Shown here: positions 26,601 through 36,519 of the stretch, one piece after another
Layout: the number at the start of each line of letters is the position of its first letter
Position numbering within the stretch: the stretch's first letter is position 1
Source: Sympetrum striolatum
Lineage: Eukaryota > Arthropoda > Insecta > Odonata > Libellulidae
Assembly (NCBI GenBank): GCA_947579665.1
Contig: CANPUZ010000059.1
Location: 186,001-250,000, forward strand
Reading direction: 5' to 3'
Length of the DNA: 64,000 nucleotides
Notes under the pieces: generated by a model
The model's database searches: none
What the model was told of the DNA's origin: nothing
Seen by the model: only the letters and a program-made list of their open reading frames with translations
Translations under genes and position numbers: made by a program

Positions 26601-28124
26601 CGGATAATTTTACCGAAATTTCTATTTTTTCCTCTATTTACTCGTTTTTTCCTCATTTTATGACGAAATTACCGAAAAAAGGGACGAAAACGGATAATTT
26701 TAGCGAAATTTCTATTTTTTCCTCAATTTGCTCGTTTTTTTTCCTCATTTTATGAAGAAATTACCGAAAAAGGGACGAAAAAGGATAATTTTAGCGAAAT
26801 TTTAATTTTTTTCTTCAATTTACTCATTTCTTCATCATTTTATCACGAAATTACCGAAAAAAGGGACGAAAACGGAAATTTTAGCGAAATTTGTATTTTT
26901 TTCCTCAAATTTACTCGTTTTTTCCTCATTTTATGACGGAATTACCAAAAAAAGGGACGAAAACGGATAATTTTAGCGAAATTTCTATTTTTTCCACTAT
27001 TTACTCGTTGTCTTTCCTCATTTTATATCGAAATTACCGAAAAAAGGGTCGAAAAGGGTTAATTTTATCGAAATTAGTATGTTTTTCCTCTATTTACTCG
27101 TTTTTTTTCCTCATTTCATGACGAAATTACCGAAAAAAGTTTTGAAAATGGATAATTTTAGCGAAATTTCAATTTTTTCCTCCATTTGCTCGTTTTTTTT
27201 CTTCAATTTATGACGAAATTACCGTAAAAAGGGACGAAAACGGAGAATTTTAACGAAATTTTTATTTTTTTCCTCAATTTACTCGTTTTTCTTCATCATT
27301 TTATCACGAAATTACCGAAAAAAGGGACGAAAACGGATAATTTTAACGAAATTTCTATTTTTTTTCCTGTATTTACTCGATTTTTTCCACATTTTATGAC
27401 GAAATTACCAAATAAAGGGACGAAAAAACGGATAATTTTTGCGAAATTTTTATATTTTTCCTCAATTTACTATTTTTTCTTCATCATTTTATCAGGAAAT
27501 TACCGAAAAAAGGGACGATAACGGATACTTTTAGCGAAATTTCTATTTTTTCCTCAACTCGTTTTTTTTCCTCATTTAAGACGAAATTACCAAAAAAAGG
27601 GACGAAAACGGATATTTTAGCGAAATTTTTATTTTTTTCCTCAATTTACTCGTTTTTCTTCTTCATTTTATCACGAAATTACCGAAGACAGGGACGAAAA
27701 CGGATAATTTTAGCGATATTTTTAATTTTTTCCTCTATTTACTCGATTTTTTTCTTAATTTTATGACGAAATTACCGAAAAAAGGGACGAAAACGGATAA
27801 TTTTATCGAAATTACTATTTTTTTCCTCTATTTCCTCGTTTTTTTTCTTCATTTTATCACGAAATTACCGAAAAAAGGGACCAAAACGGATAATTTTAGC
27901 TAAATTTCTATTTTTACCTCTATTTACTCGTTTTTTTTCCTCATTTTATGTCGAAATTACCGAAAAAAGGGACGAAAACGGATAATTTTAGCGAAATATT
28001 TATTTTTTTCCTCAATTTACTCGTTTTTCTTCATCATTTTATCACGAAATTACCGAAAAAAGGGACGATAACGGATAATTTTAGCGAAATTTCAATTTTT
28101 GCTCAACTCGTTTTTTTTCCTCAT

Positions 28125-28128
28125 TTAA
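28125..28128. repeat. Target site duplication TTAA, left
   Basis: TTAA directly before the element's first CCC. In the uninterrupted satellite copies the same position reads CCTCATTTAAGTCG with a single TTAA, which confirms that this tetranucleotide is the duplicated target. Confidence 0.93.
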
Positions 28129-28143
28129 CCCTTAAACTGCGGG
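28129..28143 (+). repeat. Left terminal inverted repeat
   Basis: CCCTTAAACTGCGGG. The reverse complement of the right end reads CCCTTAAGATGCGGG, giving mismatches at positions 8 and 9 only. The inner TGCGGG is repeated 44 bp further in, at 28182-28187, and may be part of a transposase binding pattern. Confidence 0.92.
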
Positions 28144-28207
28144 AAACGTTTTAAAACGTTTTCCTGTCAGAATGCGAGAACTGCGGGGAAAACGTTTTAA
28201 AACGTTT
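28136..28207. repeat. Two 44-bp-spaced subterminal repeats, each with an 18-bp perfect palindrome
   Basis: ACTGCGGG followed by AAACGTTTTAAAACGTTT occurs at 28136 and again at 28180. The palindromes lie at 28144-28161 and 28190-28207, each fully self-complementary over 18 bp. They are separated by CCTGTCAGAATGCGAGA and close variants. They are confined to the left end. Likely roles are binding of transposase or a host factor as a dimer, but nothing in the sequence proves this. Confidence 0.88.
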
Positions 28208-28289
28208 GACCTGCTTTTCCTTGCCCATGCTTGGCCTTCCTCAATTTTATGGTGGTGCCTGTGAATGAGAAGCACCCTCACAAAATCGT

Positions 28290-28371
28290 TTGCATTGTCC
28301 TAAATGTGGAAAACCCTTCGCCGGGGTTTTCCGGCCTCTGCGTAATTCCAAGATTTGTAGTGCACTCGTAA
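28290..28371 (+). pseudogene. Possible remnant of a piggyBac transposase C-terminal Cys-rich tail, frame broken
   Basis: Two frames each carry part of what looks like the end of a piggyBac-family protein. In one frame, 28296-28316 encodes CPKCGKP, a C-x2-C pair. In another, 28333-28368 encodes GLCVIPRFVVHS, followed by TAA at 28369. Many piggyBac-family transposases end in a zinc-ribbon-like domain with C-x2-C pairs and a final motif close to LC-hydrophobic-x-PCF-x-x-YH. Here the expected cysteine of PCF is arginine, and a frame change of one base lies between the two parts. From ATG 28249 the second frame is open for only 40 codons. A tail followed by about 300 bp of 3' end is what an internal deletion would leave. 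The match is short and judged by eye from memory of the family, so chance similarity remains possible. Confidence 0.35.
28308..28332. other. Potential 9-bp hairpin inside the transposon
   Basis: GGAAAACCC (28308-28316) can pair with GGGTTTTCC (28324-28332) across a 7-base loop. It overlaps the possible transposase remnant. There is no T-run directly after it, so it is not a convincing terminator. The complementarity may be chance or a relic. Confidence 0.5.
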
Positions 28372-28662
28372 TTTCATATTTCCTCACTCGTTAAAAATCA
28401 ATGTATCTACTAACTGTTTGGTATCAAATTAATCAGCTAAAAGCAAGGGAAAAAAATAAGACAATTAAATCATTGGCAATTGCTTCCACGTTAGAGGAAA
28501 AACCAAAAGTCTTGTACTATAACCGCTGACCGCGGGCATCGGAAAAAGGTCTACCCGGATTATGGGGGTTTTCTACCTGCTGCAACTAGTCTGACCCACC
28601 AGGAGAAGGGACCGTTTCTCTAACTTGTCTCCCGCACACGACTGTCGCAAAAGAAAAATACA
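28372..28662 (+). other. Right internal part of the transposon, no gene seen
   Basis: Between the possible transposase stop codon and the right terminal repeat lie about 290 bp with no convincing open frame, tRNA-like fold or tandem repeat. It contains the subterminal CCCGCA at 28631-28636 and several moderately G+C-rich stretches (about 28530-28620). It most likely represents the 3' untranslated and cis-acting end retained from a longer parent element. Confidence 0.55.
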
Positions 28663-28677
28663 CCCGCATCTTAAGGG
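28663..28677 (-). repeat. Right terminal inverted repeat
   Basis: CCCGCATCTTAAGGG, the inverted partner of the left terminus. CCCGCA occurs again 32 bp further in, at 28631-28636, so each end has a terminal and a subterminal copy of the TGCGGG/CCCGCA motif, but with different spacing (44 bp on the left, 32 bp on the right). Confidence 0.92.
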
Positions 28678-28681
28678 TTAA
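28678..28681. repeat. Target site duplication TTAA, right
   Basis: TTAA directly after the final GGG, followed at once by the satellite continuation GTCGAAATTACCG. It matches the left TTAA and the empty-site sequence. Confidence 0.93.
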
Positions 28682-31600
28682 GTCGAAATTACCGAATAAA
28701 GGGACGAAAACGGATAATTTAAGCGAAATTTTTATTTTTCTCCTTAATTTGTTCTTTTTTTTTCATCATTTTATGACGAAATTACCGAAAAAAGGGACGA
28801 AAACGGATAATTTTAGCGAAATTTCTATTTTTTCCTCTATTAACTCGTTTTTCTCCTCATTTTATATCGAAATTACCGAAAAAAGGGACGAAAACGGATA
28901 ATTTTATCGAAATTTTTATTTTTTTCCTCTATTTAGTCGTTTTTTTTTCCTCATTTTAAGACGAAATTACCGTAAAAAGGGACGAAAATGGATAATTTTA
29001 GCGAAATTTCAATTTTTTTCCTCAATTTACTCGTTTTTTTTCCTCATTTTATGACGAGATTACCGAAAAAAGGAACGAAAACGGATAATTTTAGCGAAAT
29101 TTCTATTTTTTTCTCTATTTATTCGATTTTCCTCTATTTACTCGTTTTTTTTCCTCATTTTATGACGAAATTACCGAAAAAAGGGACGAAAACGGATAAT
29201 TTTTGCGAAATTTCTATATTTTCCTCAATTTGCTCGTTTTTTTTCCTCATTTTATGACGAAATTACCAAAAAAAATGATGAAAACAGATAATTTTAGCGA
29301 AATATCTATTTTTCCTCTATTTACTCTTTTTTTTCCTCATTTTATGACGAAATTACCGAAAAAAGGAACGAAAACGGATAATTTTAGCGAAATTTCTATT
29401 TTTCCTCTATTTACCCGTTTTTTTCCTCATTTTCTGACTAAATTACCGAAAAAAGGGCCGAAAACGGATAATTTTTGCGAAATTTCTATATTTTCCTTTA
29501 TTTACTCCATTTTTTCTCATTTTATGACGAAATTACCGATAAAAGGGTCGATATCGGATAATTTTAGCGAAATTTTTATTTTTTCCTCTATTTACTCGTC
29601 CTTTTACCACATTTTATGACGAAATTACCGAAAAATTGGCTGAAAACGGATAATTTTCGCGAAATTTCTATTTTTTCCTCTATTTACTCCTTTTTTTCCC
29701 TCATTTTATGACGATTTTACCAAAAAAAGGGACGAAAACGGATAATTTTACCGAAATTTCTATTTTTTCCTCTATTTACTCGTTTTTTCCTCATTTTATG
29801 ACGAAATTACCGAAAAAGGGACGAAAACGGATAATTTTAGCGAAATTTCTATTTTTTCCTCAATTTGCTCGTTTTTTTTCCTCATTTTATGAAGAAATTA
29901 CCGAAAAAAGGGACGAAAAAGGATAATTTTAGCGAAATTTTAATTTTTTTCTTCAATTTACTCGTTTTCTTCATCATTTTATCACGAAATTACCGAAAAA
30001 AGGGACGCAAACGGAAAATTTTAGCGAAATTTCTATTTTTTTCCTCAAATTTACTCGTTTTTTCCTCATTTTATGACGGAATTACCGAAAAAAGGGACGA
30101 AAACGGATAATTTTAGCGAAATTTCTATTTTTTCCACTATTTACTCGTTGTCTTTCCTCATTTTATATCGAAATTACCGAAAAAAGGGTCGAAAGCGAAT
30201 AATTTTATCGAAATTTGTATTTTTTTCCTCTATTTACTCGTATTTTTCCTCATTTCATGACGAAATTACCGAAACAATGGACGAAAACGGATAATTTTAG
30301 CGAAATTTTTATTTTTTTCCTAAATTTACTAATTTTTCTTCATCATTTTATCACGAAATTACCGAAAAAAGGGACGAAAACGGATAATTTTAACGAAATT
30401 TCTATTTTTTTCTTCTATTTACTCATTTTTTTCCTCATTTCATGACGAAATTACCGAAACAATGGACGAAAACGGATAATTTTAGCGAAATTTTTATTTT
30501 TTTCCTCAATTTACTAGTTTTCCTTCATCATTTTATCACGAAATTACCGAAAAAAGGAACGAAAACGGATAATTTTAGCGAAATTTTTATTTTTTTCCTC
30601 AATTTACTCGTTTTTCTTCATCATTTTATCACGAAATTACCGAAAAAAGGGACGATAACGGATAATTCTAGCGAAATTTCAATTTTTTACTCAACTCGTT
30701 TTTTTTCCTCATTTTATGTCGAAATTACCGAAAAAACGGACGAAAACGGATAATTTTAACGAAATTTTATTTTTTTCCTCCATTTACTCGTTTTTTTCCT
30801 CATTTCATGACGAAATTACAAAAAAAGGGACGAAAACGGATAATTTTAGCGAATTTTCTATTTTTTTACTCTATATGCTCGATTTTTTCTTCATTTTATT
30901 ACGAAATTACCGGAAAAAGGGACGAAAACGGATAATTTTAGCGAAATTTTTATTTTTTTTTTCCACTATTTACTCGTTTTTTTCCTCATTTTATGACGAT
31001 TTTACCAAAAAAAGGGACGAAAACGGATAATTTTACCGAAATTTCTATTTTTTCCTCTATTTACTCGTTATTTCCTCATTTTATAACGAAATTACCGAAA
31101 AAAGGGACGAAAACGGAAAATTTTAGCGAAATTTCTATTTTTTTCCTCAAATTTACTCGTTTTTTTCCTCATTTTATGACGGAATTACCGAAAAAAGGGA
31201 CGAAAATGGATAATTTTAGCGAAATTTCTATTTTTTCCACTATTTACTAGTTGTCTTTCCTCATTTTATATCGAAATTACCGAAAAAAGGGTCGAAAGCG
31301 GATAATTTTATCGAAATTTGTATTTTTTTCCTCTATTTACTCGTTTTTTTCCTCATTTCATGACGAAATTACCGAAAATAGGGTTGAAAATGGATAATTT
31401 TAGCGAAATTTCAATTTTTTTCCTCCATTTGCTCGTTTTTTTTCTTCAATTTATGACGAAATTACCGTAAAAAGGGACGAAAACGGAGAATTTTAGCGAA
31501 ATTTTTATTTTTTTCCTCAATTTACTAATTTTTCTTCATCATTTTATCACGAAATTACCGAAAAAAGGGACGAAAACGGATAATTTTAACGAAATTTCTA

Positions 31601-34211
31601 TTTTTTTCTTGTATTTACTCGATTTTTTCCACATTTTATGACGAAATTACCAAATAAAGGGACGAAAAAACGGATAATTTTTGCGAAATTTTTATATTTT
31701 TCCTCAATTTACTATTTTTTCTTCATCATTTTATCACGAAATTACCGAAAAAAGGGACGAAAACGGATAATTTTAGCGAAATTTTTTTTTTTTCCTCAAT
31801 TTACTCGTTTTTCTTCATCATTTTATCACGAAATTACCGAAAAAAGGGACGATAACGGATACTTCTAGCGAAATTTCTATTTTTTCCTCAACTCGTTTTT
31901 TTTCCACATTTTATGTCGAAATTACTGAAAAAACGGACGAAAACGGATAATTTTAACGAAATTTTATTTTTTTCCTCTATATGCTCGATTTTTTCCTCAT
32001 TTCATGACGAAATTACAAAAAAAGGGACGAAAACGGATAATTTTAGCGAATTTTCTATTTTTTTCCTCTATATGCTCGATTTTTTCTTCATTTTATTACG
32101 AAATTACCGGAAAAAGGGACGAAAACGGATAATTTTAACGAAATTTCTATTATTTTCCTCTATTTACTCGATTTTTTTCCACATTTTATGACGAAATTAA
32201 CGAATAAAGGGACGAAAACGGATATTTTAGCGAAACTTTTATTTTTTTCCTCAATTTACTATTTTTTCTTCATCATTTTATCAGGAAATTACCGAAAAAA
32301 TGGACGATAACGGTAAATTTTAGCGAAATTTTTAATTTTTTCCTCTATTTACTCGATTATTTTCCTCATTTTATGACGTAATTACCAAACAAAATGATGA
32401 AAACAGATAATTTTAGCGAAATATCTATTTTTTCCTCTATTTACTCTTTTTTTTCCTCATTTTATGACGAAATTACCGAAAAAAGGAACGAAAACGGATA
32501 ATTTTAGCGAAATTTCTATTTTTTCCTCTATTTACCCGTTTTTTTCCTCATTTTCTGACTAAATTACCGAAAAAAGGGCCGAAAACGGATAATTTTTGCG
32601 AAATTTCTATTTTTTCCTCTAATTACTCCTTTTTTTTCCTTATTATATGACGAAATTACAGAAAAAAGGGCCGAAAACGGATAATTTTAGCGAAATTTTT
32701 ATTTTTTTTTTCCACTATTTACCCGTTTTTTTTCCTCATTTTATGACGATTTTACCAAAAAAAGGGACGAAAACGGATAATTTTACCGAAATTTCTATTT
32801 TTTCCTCTATTTACTCGTTTTTTCCTCATTTTATGACGAAATTACCGAAAAAAGGGACGAAAACGGATAATTTTAGCGAAATTTCTATTTTTTCCTCAAT
32901 TTGCTCGTTTTTTTTCCTCATTTTATGAAGAAATTACCGAAAAAGGGACGAAAAAGGATAATTTTAGCGAAATTTTAATTTTTTTCTTCAATTTACTCAT
33001 TTCTTCATCATTTTATCACGAAATTACCGAAAAAAGGGACGAAAACGGAAATTTTAGCGAAATTTGTATTTTTTTCCTCAAATTTACTCGTTTTTTCCTC
33101 ATTTTATGACGGAATTACCAAAAAAAGGGACGAAAACGGATAATTTTAGCGAAATTTCTATTTTTTCCACTATTTACTCGTTGTCATTCCTCATTTTATA
33201 TCGAAATTACCGAAAAAAGGGTCGAAAAGGGTTAATTTTATCGAAATTAGTATGTTTTTCCTCTATTTACTCGTTTTTTTCCTCATTTCATGACGAAATT
33301 ACCGAAAAAAGTTTTGAAAATGGATAATTTTAGCGAAATTTCAATTTTTTCCTCCATTTGCTCGTTTTTTTTCTTCAATTTATGACGAAATTACCGTAAA
33401 AAGGGACGAAAACGGAGAATTTTAACGAAATTTTTATTTTTTTCCTCAATTTACTCGTTTTTCTTCATCATTTTATCACGAAATTACCGAAAAAAGGGAC
33501 GAAAACGGATAATTTTAACGAAATTTCTATTTTTTTCCTGTATTTACTCGATTTTTTCCACATTTTATGACGAAATTACCAAATAAAGGGACGAAAAAAC
33601 GGATAATTTTTGCGAAATTTTTATATTTTTCCTCAATTTACTATTTTTTCTTCATCATTTTATCAGGAAATTACCGAAAAAAGGGACGATAACGGATACT
33701 TTTAGCGAAATTTCTATTTTTTCCTCAACTCGTTTTTTTTCCTCATTTAAGACGAAATTACCAAATAAAGGGACGAAAACGGATATTTTAGCGAAATTTT
33801 TATTTTTTTCCTCAATTTACTCGTTTTTCTTCTTCATTTTATCACGAAATTACCGAAGACAGGGACGAAAACGGATAATTTTAGCGATATTTTTAATTTT
33901 TTCCTCTATTTACTCGATTTTTTTCTTCATTTTATGACGAAATTACCGAAAAAAGGGACGAAAACGGATAATTTTATCGAAATTACTATTTTTTTCCTCT
34001 ATTTCCTCGTTTTTTTTCTTCATTTTATCACGAAATTACCGAAAAAAGGGACCAAAACGGATAATTTTAGCTAAATTTCTATTTTTACCTCTATTTACTC
34101 GTTTTTTTTCCTCATTTTATGTCGAAATTACCAAAAAAAGGGACGAAAACGGATAATTTTAGCGAAATATTTATTTTTTTCCTCAATTTACTCGTTTTTC
34201 TTCATCATTTT

Positions 34212-34298
34212 ATCACGAAATTACCGAAAAAAGGGACGATAACGGATAATTTTAGCGAAATTTCTATTTTTTCCTCAACTCGTTTTTTTTCCTCATTT
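34212..34298 (+). repeat. 87-bp variant monomer that precedes the TTAA landmark site
   Basis: In this variant the usual CCTCTATTTACTCG is shortened to CCTCAACTCG, and the next monomer is entered through CCTCATTTAAGTCG rather than CCTCATTTTATGTCG. The loss of one T together with the A creates a TTAA at 34297-34300. The same variant junction occurs seven times, with TTAA starting at 20692, 28125, 34297, 43888, 48592, 54769 and 60382. It is therefore a useful landmark for counting large units. The copy at 28125 carries the transposon. Confidence 0.85.
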
Positions 34299-36519
34299 AA
34301 GTCGAAATTACCGAATAAAGGGACGAAAACGGATAATTTAAGCGAAATTTTTATTTTTCTCCTTAATTTGTTCTTTTTTTTTCATCATTTTATGACGAAA
34401 TTACCGAAAAAAGGGACGAAAACGGATAATTTTAGCGAAATTTCTATTTTTTCCTCTATTAACTCGTTTTTCTCCTCATTTTATATCGAAATTACCGAAA
34501 AAAGGGACGAAAACGGATAATTTTATCGAAATTTTTATTTTTTTCCTCTATTTAGTCGTTTTTTTTCCTCATTTTAAGACGAAATTACCGTAAAAAGGGA
34601 CGAAAATGGATAATTTTAGCGAAATTTCAATTTTTTTCCTCAATTTACTCGTTTTTTTTCCTCATTTTATGACGAGATTACCGAAAAAAGGAACGAAAAC
34701 GGATAATTTTAGCGAAATTTCTATTTTTTTCTCTATTTATTCGATTTTCCTCTATTTACTCGTTTTTTTTCCTCATTTTATGACGAAATTACCGAAAAAA
34801 GGGACGAAAACGGATAATTTTTGCGAAATTTCTATATTTTCCTCAATTTGCTCGTTTTTTTTCCTCATTTTATGACGAAATTACCAAAAAAAATGATGAA
34901 AACAGATAATTTTAGCGAAATATCTATTTTTCCTCTATTTACTCTTTTTTTTCCTCATTTTATGACGAAATTACCGAAAAAAGGAACGAAAACGGATAAT
35001 TTTAGCGAAATTTCTATTTTTCCTTTATTTACCCGTTTTTTTTCCTCATTTTCTGACTAAATTACCGAAAAAAGGGCCGAAAACGGATAATTTTTGCGAA
35101 ATTTCTATATTTTCCTTTATTTACTCCATTTTTTCTCATTTTATGACGAAATTACCGATAAAAGGGTCGATATCGGATAATTTTAGCGAAATTTTTATTT
35201 TTTCTTCTATTTACTCGTCCTTTTACCACATTTTATGACGAAATTACCGAAAAATTGGCTGAAAACGGATAATTTTCGCGAAATTTCTATTTTTTCCTCT
35301 ATTTACTCCTTTTTTTCCCTCATTTTATGACGATTTTACCAAAAAAAGGGACGAAAACGGATAATTTTACCGAAATTTCTATTTTTTCCTCTATTTACTC
35401 GTTTTTTCCTCATTTTATGACGAAATTACCGAAAAAAGGGACGAAAACGGATAATTTTAGCGAAATTTCTATTTTTTCCTCAATTTGCTCGTTTTTTTTC
35501 CTCATTTTATGAAGAAATTACCGAAAAAAGGGACGAAAAAGGATAATTTTAGCGAAATTTTAATTTTTTTCTTCAATTTACTCGTTTTCTTCATCATTTT
35601 ATCACGAAATTACCGAAAAAAGGGACGCAAACGGAAAATTTTAGCGAAATTTCTATTTTTTTCCTCAAATTTACTCGTTTTTTCCTCATTTTATGACGGA
35701 ATTACCGAAAAAAGGGACGAAAACGGATAATTTTAGCGAAATTTCTATTTTTTCCACTATTTACTCGTTGTCTTTCCTCATTTTATATCGAAATTACCGA
35801 AAAAAGGGTCGAAAGCGAATAATTTTATCGAAATTTGTATTTTTTTCCTCTATTTACTCGTATTTTTCCTCATTTCATGACGAAATTACCGAAACAATGG
35901 ACGAAAACGGATAATTTTAGCGAAATTTTTATTTTTTTCCTAAATTTACTAATTTTTCTTCATCATTTTATCACGAAATTACCGAAAAAAGGGACGAAAA
36001 CGGATAATTTTAACGAAATTTCTATTTTTTTCTTCTATTTACTCATTTTTTTCCTCATTTCATGACGAAATTACCGAAACAATGGACGAAAACGGATAAT
36101 TTTAGCGAAATTTTTATTTTTTTCCTCAATTTACTAGTTTTCCTTCATCATTTTATCACGAAATTACCGAAAAAAGGAACGAAAACGGATAATTTTAGCG
36201 AAATTTTTATTTTTTTCCTCAATTTACTCGTTTTTCTTCATCATTTTATCACGAAATTACCGAAAAAAGGGACGATAACGGATAATTCTAGCGAAATTTC
36301 AATTTTTTACTCAACTCGTTTTTTTTCTCATTTTATGTCGAAATTACCGAAAAAACGGACGAAAACGGATAATTTTAACGAAATTTTATTTTTTTCCTCC
36401 ATTTACTCGTTTTTTTCCTCATTTCATGACGAAATTACAAAAAAAGGGACGAAAACGGATAATTTTAGCGAATTTTCTATTTTTTTACTCTATATGCTCG
36501 ATTTTTTCTTCATTTTATT

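Larger units (their letters stand above)
1..28128 (+). repeat. Satellite array, left arm (about 92-bp monomer)
   Basis: Continuous head-to-tail copies of one AT-rich monomer, already in progress at base 1. The strand is a convention: + is the strand reading GACGAAATTACCG. Each monomer has a purine-rich half with short conserved blocks (GACGAAATTACCG, GGGACGAAAACGG, TTTTAGCGAAATTTC) and a pyrimidine-rich half (CCTCTATTTACTCG or CCTCAATTTACTCG, then a T-run, then CCTCATTTTATG). Lengths of 90, 91 and 93 bp are common. They differ mostly through the two T-runs and the CTCTA/CTCAA region. No inverted monomer or foreign sequence was seen before 28129. All open frames here are generated by the monomer. 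The satellite family is not one I recognise. Confidence 0.97.
28129..28677 (+). mobile_element. Non-autonomous piggyBac-superfamily transposon (549 bp)
   Basis: The only sequence in the window unrelated to the satellite. It begins CCCTTAAACTGCGGG and ends CCCGCATCTTAAGGG, which are inverted repeats matching at 13 of 15 bases, and is bounded on both sides by TTAA. A TTAA target duplication with termini beginning CCC is the established hallmark of the piggyBac superfamily. At 549 bp it is far too short for a transposase of about 550-600 residues, so it must depend on an enzyme encoded elsewhere. Its base composition is clearly richer in G+C than the satellite. The left end carries a repeated palindrome. 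The middle holds a possible remnant of a transposase C-terminus, so it looks like an internally deleted copy. Orientation is set by that remnant and is less certain than the element itself. Confidence 0.9.
22820..30806 (+). repeat. 7248-bp higher-order unit, copy 2 (with transposon)
   Basis: The copy starts at a hybrid monomer at 22820, where ATGACG context meets the GGGACGAAATCGG monomer found at 15572. After the transposon the offset from copy 1 is 7987 bp (21001 to 28988, 21721 to 29708, 22455 to 30442). That equals 7433 plus 553 for the 549-bp element and its 4-bp duplication, plus one extra T in a T-run near 28940. The arithmetic closes exactly, so the segment is a true duplicate with a later insertion. 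Confidence 0.9.

Noticed and set aside
28237..28253. Satellite fragment inside the transposon (TCCTCAATTTTATGG)
   Set aside because: It resembles the satellite's CCTCATTTTATGG for about 15 bases, but it is isolated, in simple AT-rich sequence, and without adjoining satellite core. It is most likely chance.
28523..28620. tRNA-derived or other RNA gene inside the transposon
   Set aside because: The stretch is more G+C-rich, but I could not form a cloverleaf or find A- and B-box promoter motifs with proper spacing.
28129..28677. MITE of another superfamily (hAT, Tc1/mariner, PIF/Harbinger)
   Set aside because: Those use 8-bp, TA or TWA target duplications. The empty sister sites show that exactly one TTAA was duplicated, and the termini start with CCC, so piggyBac fits best.
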